Of a DNA stretch of 64,000 nt, positions 52,923 to 62,864 are shown piece after piece. Source of the DNA: Flavobacterium aquaticum (GTDB taxonomy: Bacteria; Bacteroidota; Bacteroidia; Flavobacteriales; Flavobacteriaceae). The notes under the pieces are model-generated. The model was given only the letters and a program-made list of their open reading frames with translations, made no database searches and was not told the DNA's origin. A program made the translations under genes and the position numbers. The number at the start of each line of letters is the position of its first letter. The first letter of the stretch is position 1. The stretch is from the NCBI RefSeq assembly GCF_003259835.1, contig NZ_QLMI01000007.1:1-64000 (forward strand), read 5' to 3'.

Positions 52923-55420
52923 TCAGTTTTTCTTCGTTTAAACGCTTTGTAAATTTCGACCCAAAGTACCGAAATACTTCCTACTAAAACACATAATCCT
53001 ATTTGGGAAAAGCTTACCATTTCAAACAAGAAGAAGTTAGAAAATGCAGGAATAAACAACAATAATCCTGTCAATACAATGGTGACTCCAATAATCAATC
53101 CTACCAAATTATTTTTGTACTGAATTGTTTTGAAAATAGAATAATAGAACGAACGATTCGCTAAGGTTAATACTATGTTAGAAGTAATTAATGTTAAGAA
53201 AATCAAGGTTCTAGTGCCGTTTTCGGACATGTTTTCTCCAATGGCGTATTGATAAATGAATAACAATCCTAATGTAATGACTAATCCTTGAATGATACTT
53301 ATCAATACTTCTTTTAAGTTAAAGAAAGTGGTTGTTAGCGGTCTTGGTTTTTGTAGCATCAGATTGTCTTCCATAGGTTCATTTTCGTAGATGATGGAGC
53401 AAGTTGGACCCATAATAATTTCTAAGAAAATAATGTGAACTGGAGTGAAAATATTCGGATATATCCAGCCCAAAGCCAATGGAATAAACACAATTAATAT
53501 AATCGGAATATGAATTGAAATTATATATTGAATTGCTTTTTTGAGATTAATGTAGATTTTTCTTCCCATAGCGATGGCATCCGTCATTTTTTCGAAATTA
53601 TCATCTATAAGAATTAAATTAGCGGCTTGTTTGGCGATTTCAGTTCCTTTTTTGCCCATTGCAATGCCTATATGTGCCGATTTCAAAGCTGGTCCGTCAT
53701 TAACACCATCACCTGTCATGGCAACGATTTGATTGTTTGATTTTAAAGCTTGAATAATTTTAAGCTTCGCTTCTGGAAACATTCTGGTGAAAATAGCGGT
53801 TTCCATTACTTTCTCTTTTAAAGTAGCTTCATCCATTGCCATTAATTCATCGCCATTCAAGACTTTATCAGCGTTTTTAAATCCGACTTGTTTTGCGATG
53901 GTTGAAGTAGTTTCAGCATTATCACCTGTTACGATTTTTACTTGAATTCCGGCTCTGTAAAACGTTTCAAAAACCGCTTGAATATTCTGTTTTGGTGGAT
54001 CATAAAACCCTACTAATCCTTTAAAATGAAACTTTAATTCTTGTTGGGTTGCTGGATAATCCGTTCCTTCAAAGTCGGATACGCCCACACCTAAAACTCG
54101 AAATCCTTTTTGCATCATGGCTTTCATTGCCTCAAAAATCTGATTTTTTTCAGTTTCAGTTAAATGACTAACAGCTATTAAAGCTTCAGGAGCACCTTTA
54201 GCAGCGATGATTTTTTTACCCGATTCGTTTTCAAAAACATGTGTCATCATTGGTGGTTTTCCGCCTAATGGATATTCGTGAACCAATTTGAAATATGGTC
54301 GCTCGTCTTCACTCTCAAAATTAGAATACGCTTCGTGAATGGCAATTTCCATCGCATCAAACGGAATGGGTTCGCTTGACCACATGGCGAAATTCAATAC
54401 TTCTTCTGCTTCGGGATTTAGTTTTTGAGAGGTTTCTATTATCGAATTGGATTTAAAAAGATACAATTCGGCTAAACTCATTCGGTTTTCGGTAATCGTT
54501 CCGGTTTTATCGGTGCAAATTACGGTAGCACTTCCAAGAGTTTCTACGGTTTTTGTTTGTTTGGTAATGATGCCCATTTTCATCAAGCGCCAAGCTCCTA
54601 AGGCCATAAACGTGGTAAATGCAACTGGAATTTCCTCCGGAATAACACTCATAGCTAAGGTTAATGCTTTCAATAAACTATCCAAAACTAATCCAGAGTT
54701 GTAGTAATTAATCGCCCAAACTATAGCAAATATCACTAAACCAATAATCGACATTTTGGTGACGAAATTACCGATTTGAATTTGCAAAGGCGTTTTTTCT
54801 TCTTCGATTGCATTCAAGCTGGAACCAATTTTTCCTAGTTGCGTTTTATTTCCAATTGCAGTTACTTCACAAATCGCTAGACCAGAAGCAACAATCGTTC
54901 CTTGAAAGACTTGTTTATTTTCGGATTCATTTGATTTGAATACGGCTAAAGATTCACCCGTTAAAATAGATTCGTTGACCGAAAAATCGTTGGATGAAAG
55001 AATAATTCCATCAGCAGGAATAAAAGCGCCTTCTTCCAATTGAACACAATCACCAATTACAATTTCTTCGGTTGGAATTTCAATTAGTTGACTATTTCTA
55101 ATGACTTTACATTTTGGTTGGGTTAGTTTTTTTAAAGCTTCAATTGCATTACGACTTCTAGATTCTTGAAAAACTGAAATTGCCATAACAAAAACAATTG
55201 CAAAAGCCATGAAAATACCATCGCCGTAATCTCCTGTTATAAAATAGATGCTGGTGGCGGTCAACAATAAAAGAAACATGGGTTCTTTTACGATATCTAA
55301 AATGGAGTTCAGAAAATGATTTTTTTTCTGATGTTCGACAGAGTTGGTGCCGAATTTTTTTGCGGATTCTACTACTTCTAAATCGGTTAGGCCTGTACTT
55401 ATTTTTTTAGAATCGCTCAT
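52919..55420 (-). CDS. Cation-translocating P-type ATPase (P2-like)
   Basis: The 833-residue pump has all P-type marks: the phosphorylated Asp in VICTDKTGTITEN (near residue 307), the nucleotide-binding KGAPEALI, the hinge MTGDGVNDGPALKSAHIGIAMG, and an actuator TGES. About ten membrane helices are present: two pairs at the N-terminus and six at the C-terminus. Helix 4 reads VIPEEIPVAF and a C-terminal loop reads LEIIMGPTCSIIYENEP, a P2-type group of uncertain ion specificity, possibly calcium. The start at 55420 (MSDSKKIS) is preferred over a longer frame. It overlaps HMG-CoA lyase tail to tail. Confidence 0.88.
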   Translation of the reverse strand: MSDSKKISTGLTDLEVVESAKKFGTNSVEHQKKNHFLNSILDIVKEPMFLLLLTATSIYFITGDYGDGIFMAFAIVFVMAISVFQESRSRNAIEALKKLTQPKCKVIRNSQLIEIPTEEIVIGDCVQLEEGAFIPADGIILSSNDFSVNESILTGESLAVFKSNESENKQVFQGTIVASGLAICEVTAIGNKTQLGKIGSSLNAIEEEKTPLQIQIGNFVTKMSIIGLVIFAIVWAINYYNSGLVLDSLLKALTLAMSVIPEEIPVAFTTFMALGAWRLMKMGIITKQTKTVETLGSATVICTDKTGTITENRMSLAELYLFKSNSIIETSQKLNPEAEEVLNFAMWSSEPIPFDAMEIAIHEAYSNFESEDERPYFKLVHEYPLGGKPPMMTHVFENESGKKIIAAKGAPEALIAVSHLTETEKNQIFEAMKAMMQKGFRVLGVGVSDFEGTDYPATQQELKFHFKGLVGFYDPPKQNIQAVFETFYRAGIQVKIVTGDNAETTSTIAKQVGFKNADKVLNGDELMAMDEATLKEKVMETAIFTRMFPEAKLKIIQALKSNNQIVAMTGDGVNDGPALKSAHIGIAMGKKGTEIAKQAANLILIDDNFEKMTDAIAMGRKIYINLKKAIQYIISIHIPIILIVFIPLALGWIYPNIFTPVHIIFLEIIMGPTCSIIYENEPMEDNLMLQKPRPLTTTFFNLKEVLISIIQGLVITLGLLFIYQYAIGENMSENGTRTLIFLTLITSNIVLTLANRSFYYSIFKTIQYKNNLVGLIIGVTIVLTGLLLFIPAFSNFFLFEMVSFSQIGLCVLVGSISVLWVEIYKAFKRRKTD

Positions 55421-55493
55421 TGGAAATGAAAAATTAATATGCAAGTTACATAATTTATTCTTAAAAGAAATAGATTATTTGGCTAAGTTTTAC

Positions 55494-55501
55494 TATATTT
55501 G
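55494..55501 (+). promoter_or_regulatory. -7 box of guaB
   Basis: TATATTTG matches the consensus, 32 bases before the guaB ATG. The best TTTG upstream is too close (12 bases) to be a standard -33. Confidence 0.45.
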
Positions 55502-55533
55502 CACGCAATTTAACAACAACTACAAATTGCACC

Positions 55534-57006
55534 ATGAAAGCACACACAACTAAAATCGTTGGCGAAGGTCTTACTTACGACGATGTTTTGCTTATTCCAA
55601 ATTATTCAGAAATTTTACCACGCGAAGTTAGTATTCAATCGAAGTTTTCGAGAAATATTACGTTGAATGTTCCTATCGTTTCCGCAGCAATGGATACGGT
55701 TACCGAAAGTTCTATGGCAATAGCTATGGCTCAAGAAGGAGGAATTGGCGTTTTACACAAAAACATGACAATTGAGCAACAAGCAGCGAAAGTAAAGAAA
55801 GTAAAACGTGCAGAAAGCGGTATGATTATCGATCCAGTAACGTTGCCTTTAACTGCAAATGTTGGTGATGCGAAAATGGCAATGAAAGAATTTAGCATTG
55901 GCGGAATTCCAGTAGTTGATGAAAACGGAATTCTAAAAGGAATCGTAACGAATAGAGATTTACGTTTCGAAAAAGTAAATTCACGTTCTATTTTGGAAGT
56001 TATGACTTCAGAAAATTTAGTAACGGCTGCTCAAGGAACTACTTTACAAGAAGCAGAAGGAATTTTACAAGAAAATAAAATTGAAAAATTACCTGTAGTT
56101 GACAACAATAATAAATTAGTTGGTTTAATTACGTTTAGAGATATTACCAAATTAACGCAAAAACCAATTGCCAATAAAGATAAATTCGGTCGTTTACGCG
56201 TGGCTGCGGCTTTAGGAGTTACGGCTGATGCAGTAGATAGAGCAACGGCTTTAGTAAATGCTGGAGTTGATGCTGTAATCATTGATACGGCTCACGGACA
56301 TACAAAAGGTGTGGTAGATGTATTAAAAGCAGTAAAAGCAAAATTCCCAGAATTAGATGTAGTAGTTGGAAACATTGCTACACCAGAAGCAGCTTTATAT
56401 TTGGCTCAAAATGGAGCTGATGCTGTGAAAGTTGGAATTGGTCCAGGTTCTATTTGTACAACGCGAGTTGTTGCAGGAGTTGGATTTCCACAATTTTCAG
56501 CTGTTTTAGAAGTAGCTGCAGCGTTAAAAGGTTCAGGAGTTCCAGTTATTGCTGATGGTGGAATTCGTTACACAGGAGATATTCCAAAAGCGATTGCTGC
56601 GGGTGCCGATTGTGTGATGTTAGGTTCGTTATTAGCAGGAACAAAAGAATCACCAGGTGAAACGATTATTTTTGAAGGAAGAAAATTCAAATCGTATCGA
56701 GGAATGGGTTCTGTTGAAGCGATGCAAGAAGGTTCTAAAGACCGTTATTTCCAAGATGTAGAAGATGATGTTAAGAAATTAGTTCCAGAAGGAATTGTAG
56801 GTCGTGTGCCTTACAAAGGAGAATTAAACGAAAGCATGCAACAATTCATTGGTGGTTTAAGAGCCGGAATGGGTTATTGTGGAGCAAAAGATATTCCAAC
56901 GTTACAAGAAAACGGTCGATTCATTAGAATTACAGCAAGTGGCATCGGCGAAAGTCACCCACACAATGTAACGATTACGAAAGAAGCTCCGAATTATTCG
57001 AGATAA
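55534..57006 (+). CDS. guaB: Inosine-5'-monophosphate dehydrogenase
   Basis: IMPDH makes XMP from IMP, the rate-limiting step to guanine nucleotides. The 490-residue protein has the barrel halves split by two CBS domains (about residues 95-205), which regulate activity by binding nucleotides. The catalytic loop reads [15 protein letters not shown] (near residue 305) and the flap ends at the conserved [12 protein letters not shown]. purB is found separately at 61444. A very stable terminator follows. Confidence 0.96.
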   Translation: MKAHTTKIVGEGLTYDDVLLIPNYSEILPREVSIQSKFSRNITLNVPIVSAAMDTVTESSMAIAMAQEGGIGVLHKNMTIEQQAAKVKKVKRAESGMIIDPVTLPLTANVGDAKMAMKEFSIGGIPVVDENGILKGIVTNRDLRFEKVNSRSILEVMTSENLVTAAQGTTLQEAEGILQENKIEKLPVVDNNNKLVGLITFRDITKLTQKPIANKDKFGRLRVAAALGVTADAVDRATALVNAGVDAVIIDTAHGHTKGVVDVLKAVKAKFPELDVVVGNIATPEAALYLAQNGADAVKVGIGPGSICTTRVVAGVGFPQFSAVLEVAAALKGSGVPVIADGGIRYTGDIPKAIAAGADCVMLGSLLAGTKESPGETIIFEGRKFKSYRGMGSVEAMQEGSKDRYFQDVEDDVKKLVPEGIVGRVPYKGELNESMQQFIGGLRAGMGYCGAKDIPTLQENGRFIRITASGIGESHPHNVTITKEAPNYSR

Positions 57007-57025
57007 TTTATTGATTTATAAATAC

Positions 57026-57062
57026 AAACCTGACAGGTTTCAAAAACCTGTCAGGTTTTTTT
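57026..57062 (+). terminator. Terminator of guaB
   Basis: A perfect 15-bp stem (57026-57040 with 57044-57058, three-base loop) ends in a T-run. Each arm itself contains AACCTG and CAGGTT, so the stem is internally near-palindromic. Confidence 0.9.
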
Positions 57063-57075
57063 GTAATTAAAAATG

Positions 57076-57133
57076 AACACGAATTTCACTAATTTACACC
57101 AATTAATTTGTGCTAATTCGTAAAATTCGTGTT
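57076..57133. repeat. Long imperfect inverted repeat between guaB and the CAP gene
   Basis: The arms 57076-57099 and 57110-57133 pair at about 20 of 24 positions around a ten-base loop. The AACACGAATTT phrase resembles intergenic repeats I recall from Bacteroidetes. It lies just beyond the stop of the leftward CAP gene and may work as its terminator. Confidence 0.55.
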
Positions 57134-57136
57134 TAA

Positions 57137-57646
57137 TTACTTCGTTCCAAACAATTGCACTGCATAAATTTTCTTGTTTTCCCAATCAATACTAAAACCG
57201 ATTTCAGTATAAAAGTATTGATGATCTAAAATATTATTCAAATGATTGTGTGATTTCTTCCATAGATTGAACATTTTTAAGGCTAAAGTGTCTAAATCAG
57301 TTTCAGAGTAAACTAGGTCTTTAATTCCTGTAAATAATAAGTTTTCACCCACCAGAACAAACGAATTTCCGCCATAAAAATACACGCGTTCTTTTGGACT
57401 TTGCTTTTTAGCATCAGTCTGTTCGTGCGATAAGGTTTGAGCTTTTGCAATATATTTAGCATGGTCATCTGCGGCTTTTTTTAAATAAGCATCCAAACCA
57501 AGAACTTTTCTGTCGTTATTGGAACGTTCTTCGTTTACCAATTGATATACTTTTGATTTCAGTTTTTCTAAATCAATTTTGTTTTGATTTTGACTGAAAC
57601 TTAAAGCTGAAATGAAGAGCAGAAGTAAGGTGAAATGGGTTTTCAT
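57137..57646 (-). CDS. CAP domain (SCP/PR-1) secreted protein
   Basis: A signal peptide ends SFSQ. The 150-residue mature domain has CAP features: NEERSNNDRKVLGLDAYLKKAADDHAKYI with the first His, LSHEQTD with the second, GENLLFTG, and a final W followed by HNHLNNILDHQYFYTEIG. CAP proteins have roles from cell-wall binding to lipid binding and peptidase-like activity; the bacterial function is not defined. It is monocistronic. Confidence 0.85.
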   Translation of the reverse strand: MKTHFTLLLLFISALSFSQNQNKIDLEKLKSKVYQLVNEERSNNDRKVLGLDAYLKKAADDHAKYIAKAQTLSHEQTDAKKQSPKERVYFYGGNSFVLVGENLLFTGIKDLVYSETDLDTLALKMFNLWKKSHNHLNNILDHQYFYTEIGFSIDWENKKIYAVQLFGTK

Positions 57647-57698
57647 ATTGTATGTTTTTCAATACTTTATATAACTTAAAAAGAGATTAAATAGTATT

Positions 57699-59936
57699 TT
57701 ACCCCTTCAAAAACTCATTAATCTTTTTTCTATCGCCAGCAATCCATAAAATATCATCTGATTCTAAAATCCAGTGTGATTCTGGGTTTAAGATACGTTT
57801 TCCGTTACGTTCGATTCCTACGATAATACCATGTGTTTTCTCTCTAATTTGTGATTCTCGGATGCTTTTTCCGATGCAAACACGGTTTTTAAGTTCTAAT
57901 TGTTGTAAGATGATGTCTTCTTTTTCTATGGTTTCTGGAGCGTCGATTTCGTGCTTGTCTAAGTAACTCTTGAATAATTTTACTTGTTCGTCCGTACCAA
58001 TTATGTTGATTTCGTCACCTGGAAATAAGCGCTCGGTTCTTATCGGAATATTAATCGTGACATCACCACGTTTAATAGAAGCGATATTGATTCCAAATTG
58101 CTCTCTAATTTTTAATTCTTCTAAGGTTTTACCAGCTAAATTCGATTCTTTTGCAATAATTAAATCGGCCATGTGACCATCCCAAGGTGACAGTACATTC
58201 TGTCTTTTGTTGGCTTGTTTCGTAATTTCTCTATCGTTGAAGTTTTTCAAGAAATGACCTTCGATTTTGTTGTAAAAAGCATGCAATCGTTTCGGGAATA
58301 AAATGTAAGAAACAATTCCAATAACTAAAGCAATAATAGCAATTACGGGAGAGAAAAACTCATTCAATACAAATCCGAAATAGAATAAGGTTAGCGCAAT
58401 TCTAAAGAATACCAATACAATAATCGGACCTTGATATTTTCTGACTTGCATTAATTCCTGCACTTGTTCCACAGCCACTCTTCGCAACGATAATGCCCAT
58501 AAAAAAGGTGATAAAATGACAACCGTTATTAAAGCAGCAATGGCATTTCCAAAACGCGAATCTTCTACCAAGGGCAGAATATATTTCGAAGAAAGTAAAA
58601 TAATTGCCACAATAATAATCGAGTGAATTATTACTTGAGTTAAGTAGGCTTTCAATACAATTTGCCAAGTACTAACCGATTTGATAGCTTCGGTATTGGC
58701 GCTGTATCGTTCGATTTTTTTAACCCAACGTCTTGGTAATTTTTTCTCTAAATAAGACGAAAATGGTGTTGAAAATTTCACCATAAACGGAGTCGTAAAG
58801 GTGGTTATAGCCGAAACGGCTACGACAATTGGATATAAAAAATCGCTAGTTACATTCAACGTCATTCCCAATGTAGCGATGATGAATGAAAACTCGCCAA
58901 TTTGCGATAAACTCATACCAGTTTGTATGGATTGTTTCAACGGTTGTCCCGAAAATAAAGCGCCAATGGTTGCACTTAACGATTGTCCTAAGATAACAAC
59001 CAACGTTAAAATGGCTACAGGAAATCCGTATTTCATTAGCATTTCAGGATCTATCAACATTCCGACCGAAACGAAGAAAACCGCACCGAATAAATCTTTT
59101 ACGGGTTTTACTAAATGTTCAATGTGTTCCGCTTGTGTGGTTTCGGCAATAATCGAACCCATGATAAAAGCACCAAGAGCAGGAGAGAAGCCAACATTTG
59201 CAGCAAATAAGACCATTAATAAACACAAAGCCAATGAAACTATTAGTAACATTTCATCAGTTAAAAGGTGTTTGGCTTTTTTTAGTAAAGTTGGTATAAA
59301 GAAAATTCCCGCTACAAACCAAATGGTTAAGAAGAAAACCAATTTTAAAACGGATTGCAATAATTCGGTTCCAGAAAACTGTTGACTAACAGCAACGGTT
59401 GACAACAAAACCATCATTAAAATGGCTAAAATATCTTGTACAATTAAGGCTCCAATTACATTTCCGGCGAATTTTTGTGTTTTTACGCCTAATTCGTCAA
59501 AGGTTTTTAAGATGATGGTTGTGGAAGATATGGATAAAATAACGCCTAAAAACAAACTATTCATTTTTCCCCAATCCATCAATTGTCCTACGAAATAACC
59601 TAAGGCTACCATTGATATGATTTGGGTTAAAGCGGTTATGGAAGCTGTTCCGCCGACTTTCATTAGTTTTTTAAAACTAAATTCGAGTCCTAAACTGAAT
59701 AAAAGAAATATTACACCAATTTCTGCCCAAACCGTTACGCTATTCATGTCTTTAACCGTTGGAAAAAAACCGAATTTATTTCCTGCTAAAAAACCAGCGA
59801 CCAAGTAACCTAAAACTAATGGTTGTTTTAAGATTCTAAAAATGAGTACAGCTATGGCTGCAGTGACTAAAATTAGTCCTAAATCGCTAATTAAATTGGG
59901 TAAATGAACAGTGGAAGCAGTTAGTAATATTGGCAT
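57699..59936 (-). CDS. CPA2-type cation:proton antiporter with tandem RCK-C domains
   Basis: The 745-residue protein has about 13 membrane helices in the first 540 residues. The family core AEIGVIFLLFSLGLEFSF and FAANVGFSPALGAFIMGSI includes charged residues expected for ion exchange. Two TrkA-C-like regulatory domains follow (near 575-655 and 665-745), each carrying a G-D-x-I-x-I-x-G or similar strand pattern (FPGDEINIIGTD and ESDDILWIAGD). The RCK N domain, which would bind NAD, is missing, so the regulatory ligand differs from KefC. It exchanges Na+ or K+ for protons. Confidence 0.85.
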   Translation of the reverse strand: MPILLTASTVHLPNLISDLGLILVTAAIAVLIFRILKQPLVLGYLVAGFLAGNKFGFFPTVKDMNSVTVWAEIGVIFLLFSLGLEFSFKKLMKVGGTASITALTQIISMVALGYFVGQLMDWGKMNSLFLGVILSISSTTIILKTFDELGVKTQKFAGNVIGALIVQDILAILMMVLLSTVAVSQQFSGTELLQSVLKLVFFLTIWFVAGIFFIPTLLKKAKHLLTDEMLLIVSLALCLLMVLFAANVGFSPALGAFIMGSIIAETTQAEHIEHLVKPVKDLFGAVFFVSVGMLIDPEMLMKYGFPVAILTLVVILGQSLSATIGALFSGQPLKQSIQTGMSLSQIGEFSFIIATLGMTLNVTSDFLYPIVVAVSAITTFTTPFMVKFSTPFSSYLEKKLPRRWVKKIERYSANTEAIKSVSTWQIVLKAYLTQVIIHSIIIVAIILLSSKYILPLVEDSRFGNAIAALITVVILSPFLWALSLRRVAVEQVQELMQVRKYQGPIIVLVFFRIALTLFYFGFVLNEFFSPVIAIIALVIGIVSYILFPKRLHAFYNKIEGHFLKNFNDREITKQANKRQNVLSPWDGHMADLIIAKESNLAGKTLEELKIREQFGINIASIKRGDVTINIPIRTERLFPGDEINIIGTDEQVKLFKSYLDKHEIDAPETIEKEDIILQQLELKNRVCIGKSIRESQIREKTHGIIVGIERNGKRILNPESHWILESDDILWIAGDRKKINEFLKG

Positions 59937-60010
59937 AAATTTGAATTTTTACTAAAATAGTGAAAAGGGTTGGTTTTTCAAAATTTCAATTCTCTATGCG
60001 CTTAATTTTA

Positions 60011-60787
60011 TTATTTTTTTAACGAATTTAGTTCTCGAAGAGTATAAAATTTCATTTGGTTTGAAACCACAAATTGACAAATTATTTCTACTGTTTTTAG
60101 TTCTACTTCATATTCTTTTGTTGCCTTTTCAACAGGTTTGTGTCCGTAAAAAACGACTATTTTATTGTGTTTTTTAGCGTAATTTAAAACTTTAGTAATG
60201 TAATTCAGGCTGAAATGTTCGTAGTTGCTGTCGATACCAATTCCGTTTGCTAATCGAGTTCCGTTGTAGAAATTGGAGTTGTCGGCTACTTTTTTGCCGC
60301 CTTTTGCTGTTCCTCTGATGATTTTGAAGTGTTTTTGTAATTCATAATCCAAGGTTTGTGTTTTGGCTCCAAATGGATAAGCAAAGGATTTAATTTCAAT
60401 ACCTTCTTTTTTAAACGCTTCGATTAATGGAAAAATTTCAACTGTTAAATAGTGCTGTTTGTTGTTTTTCTTAGTGAATTCTTTTGCATTGAGATGAAGA
60501 AAACCGTGACCAGCAATTTCATGCCCTTTATTTTGAAGTGCTTTTAAATTTGAGATATCTGAAGTTGTAAGCTTTTCAAAATTACTCACACAAAAAGTCA
60601 CTTTCCAATTGTATTTTGAGAGTTTTGTATCTGCTTCTTTCCATTCGTTTACGAAATAATCGTCAAATGTGATAACAACTCCAGCTTTGGAATTTGTGGT
60701 TGCGGTTTTGGAAGATGAACAAGAATAAAAGAAAAAACCTATCAGTAAACTAATGGAAATTAATTTTATACTGATAGGTTTTGGCAT
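60011..60787 (-). CDS. Polysaccharide deacetylase family lipoprotein
   Basis: A lipoprotein signal ends in FYSC. The NodB domain has VVITFDD with the catalytic Asp pair (near residue 42), the metal His pair in EIAGHGFLHLNA (near 91), the FAYPFG motif near 135, and HKPVE near 217. It should remove acetyl groups from a polysaccharide or peptidoglycan at the envelope. At 258 residues it is minimal, without extra domains. It starts two bases after the polyvalent-type kinase gene, an unusual partnership. Confidence 0.85.
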   Translation of the reverse strand: MPKPISIKLISISLLIGFFFYSCSSSKTATTNSKAGVVITFDDYFVNEWKEADTKLSKYNWKVTFCVSNFEKLTTSDISNLKALQNKGHEIAGHGFLHLNAKEFTKKNNKQHYLTVEIFPLIEAFKKEGIEIKSFAYPFGAKTQTLDYELQKHFKIIRGTAKGGKKVADNSNFYNGTRLANGIGIDSNYEHFSLNYITKVLNYAKKHNKIVVFYGHKPVEKATKEYEVELKTVEIICQFVVSNQMKFYTLRELNSLKK

Positions 60788-60789
60788 GT

Positions 60790-61398
60790 TTAAATGATAT
60801 AAAATACAGTGTCGATAAAAAACAAAAAACCATTTTGAGTTAATACATTTTCATCATGTAAATCTTCTAAAATAATTCCATAGTTTCTATTGATATAATC
60901 ATTATTTCTTGAGTTTTCAAATCCATTACTCAACATAAATTGCTTTACTAATTCTAAATCTGTTTTCTCAGTTGCTTTTACAAATGGCTGTTCTACAACT
61001 GCATATAAAACATTTTCACTCTTATAAAATCCTAAAAGTTCATAAGCCGTATCAGAAAAGAAATAATTATTTAGCAATAAATTATTTAGGTAATCAATCC
61101 AAGAAGTGTAATATATGGAATCGTTTAGCTTGAGAACACTTTTGTCATCTTTTAAATATACTTTCTGTTCTGCACCTTGAGAAATATAATTTTCAAGATT
61201 AATGTTTTCGACCCAAAATTTATTTTGTTCAATAAATTCAATTAAACTCTTTGTTTCTTTTTCTTTGAAGTACTTATCTTCTTTAACCAAATTACTTGTT
61301 GCTTCGCTTCTTCTAAGGAAACTAATGACTGTTTGGATAAAATCTCCATGCTTAACTTGGCTCTTTCCTGAAAGGATATGTTGTATTTCATCGTTCAC
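60790..61398 (-). CDS. Polyvalent-protein-type Ser/Thr/Tyr kinase domain protein
   Basis: The protein resembles the kinase domain known from phage and plasmid polyvalent proteins. Visible features: GAEQKVYLKDDKSVLKLND with Lys90 as the likely ATP lysine, LGFYKSENVLYAVVEQPFV as hinge, and ILEDLHDENVL (residues 176-186) with Asp182 and Asn187-like positions in the catalytic loop, then FIDTVF (Asp196) as the metal-binding motif. It has 202 residues, a small kinase-fold unit. The start is GTG, since no ATG is in frame before it. Adjacent to a lipoprotein deacetylase gene. Substrate and activity are unknown; whether it is a defence or housekeeping protein is open. Confidence 0.65.
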   Translation of the reverse strand: MNDEIQHILSGKSQVKHGDFIQTVISFLRRSEATSNLVKEDKYFKEKETKSLIEFIEQNKFWVENINLENYISQGAEQKVYLKDDKSVLKLNDSIYYTSWIDYLNNLLLNNYFFSDTAYELLGFYKSENVLYAVVEQPFVKATEKTDLELVKQFMLSNGFENSRNNDYINRNYGIILEDLHDENVLTQNGFLFFIDTVFYII

Positions 61399-61443
61399 AA
61401 GTTTAGATTAAAATGATAATCAAAGATAAAGAAAATTTTGAAA

Positions 61444-62787
61444 TTAAATCCCCAAATAGTTACTAGGTGTAATTTGCATTAACTCTGCTCTCACTTCTTC
61501 TGAAACGTTTAATGTTCCGATGAAATTGTGAATCGCTTCTTTGTTAATTACAGTATTCGTTCTGGTTAAGTCTTTTAAAGCTTCGTATGGATTTGGATAG
61601 CCTTCACGGCGTAAAATCGTTTGGATAGCTTCTGCAACTACCGCCCAGTTTTTCTCTAAATCTTCTGCGAATTTTTCTTCATTCAACAACAATTTGTTTA
61701 ATCCTTTTAAAGTAGCTTCGAAAGCGATTAACGTGTGTCCCATTGGTACACCAATATTACGTAAAACCGTACTGTCAGTCAAATCGCGTTGTAATCTTGA
61801 AAGTGGTAATTTTGCTGAAAGATGTTCAAAAATCGCATTCGCAATTCCTAAATTCCCTTCCGAATTTTCAAAATCAATTGGGTTTACTTTATGTGGCATA
61901 GCCGAAGAACCAATTTCGCCTGCTTTAATTTTTTGTTTGAAATAATCCATAGAAACATATGTCCAAATGTCTCTATCTAAATCGATTAAAATCGTATTGA
62001 TACGTTTTAAAGCATCGAAAAAGGCTGCAAAATGGTCGTAATGTTCAATTTGTGTCGTTGGGAACGAATGGTGTAATCCTAAACTATTTTCTACGAAATC
62101 TGTCCCGAATTTTTTCCAATCCGTGTTTGGATAAGCTACTTTGTGAGCGTTGTAATTTCCAGTTGCGCCACCAAATTTAGCTGCAAATGGTACGTTGAAT
62201 AATAAACGCATTTGCTCTTCTAAACGTTCTACGAACACTAAAATCTCTTTCCCTAAACGAGTAGGAGAGGCTGGTTGACCGTGAGTTCTAGCTAACATTG
62301 GAACGTTTTGCCATTCCATTGCTAATTCTTTTAATTTTGCAATTACACTTACTAAACCTGGTAAATAAACGTTTTCAAATGCTTCTTTAGTTGAAAGTGG
62401 AATCGCTGTATTGTTGATATCTTGAGAAGTCAATCCGAAATGAATAAACTCTTTAAATTCTTGTAATCCTAAACTATCGAATTTAGATTTGATGTAATAT
62501 TCCACCGCTTTAACATCGTGATTCGTTGTTTTTTCGGTTTCTTTAATCCAAAGTGCATCTTCGGTTGAAAAGTTCTTATAAATAGCTCTTAAAGAATCGT
62601 AAATCGATTTGTCAATTTTAGCTAATTGAGGTAAATCAGCTTCGCGCAAAGCAATAAAATATTCAACCTCTACCAAAACGCGGTATTTAATTAAGGCTTC
62701 TTCAGAAAAATAAGGAGATAATGAAATAGTTTTGCTTCTATAACGACCATCAATTGGCGAAATAGCGTTTAATTCTGTTAATTGCAT
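61444..62787 (-). CDS. purB: Adenylosuccinate lyase
   Basis: PurB acts twice in purine synthesis, splitting fumarate from SAICAR and from adenylosuccinate. The 447-residue protein contains the superfamily signature GSSAMPHKVNPIDFENSEGN (near residue 288), with the catalytic Ser in the flexible loop. The N-terminal LNAISPIDGRYR matches the family, and TRTHGQPASPTRLGKE and TSQDINNTA hold the other conserved active-site residues. It stands alone. Confidence 0.96.
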   Translation of the reverse strand: MQLTELNAISPIDGRYRSKTISLSPYFSEEALIKYRVLVEVEYFIALREADLPQLAKIDKSIYDSLRAIYKNFSTEDALWIKETEKTTNHDVKAVEYYIKSKFDSLGLQEFKEFIHFGLTSQDINNTAIPLSTKEAFENVYLPGLVSVIAKLKELAMEWQNVPMLARTHGQPASPTRLGKEILVFVERLEEQMRLLFNVPFAAKFGGATGNYNAHKVAYPNTDWKKFGTDFVENSLGLHHSFPTTQIEHYDHFAAFFDALKRINTILIDLDRDIWTYVSMDYFKQKIKAGEIGSSAMPHKVNPIDFENSEGNLGIANAIFEHLSAKLPLSRLQRDLTDSTVLRNIGVPMGHTLIAFEATLKGLNKLLLNEEKFAEDLEKNWAVVAEAIQTILRREGYPNPYEALKDLTRTNTVINKEAIHNFIGTLNVSEEVRAELMQITPSNYLGI

Positions 62788-62864
62788 TTTGTTGTGTGTT
62801 GTTTAAAGAAGTGCAAATTTAGTAATTAGTGATTAGTTATGAGTAATTAGTTTCGAGTTTTTTA

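Noticed and set aside
58801..59385. 194-codon rightward frame antisense to the antiporter
   Set aside because: Long but with odd composition (Thr, Asn, Lys and Ile runs) mirroring the hydrophobic codons of the antiporter; no promoter.
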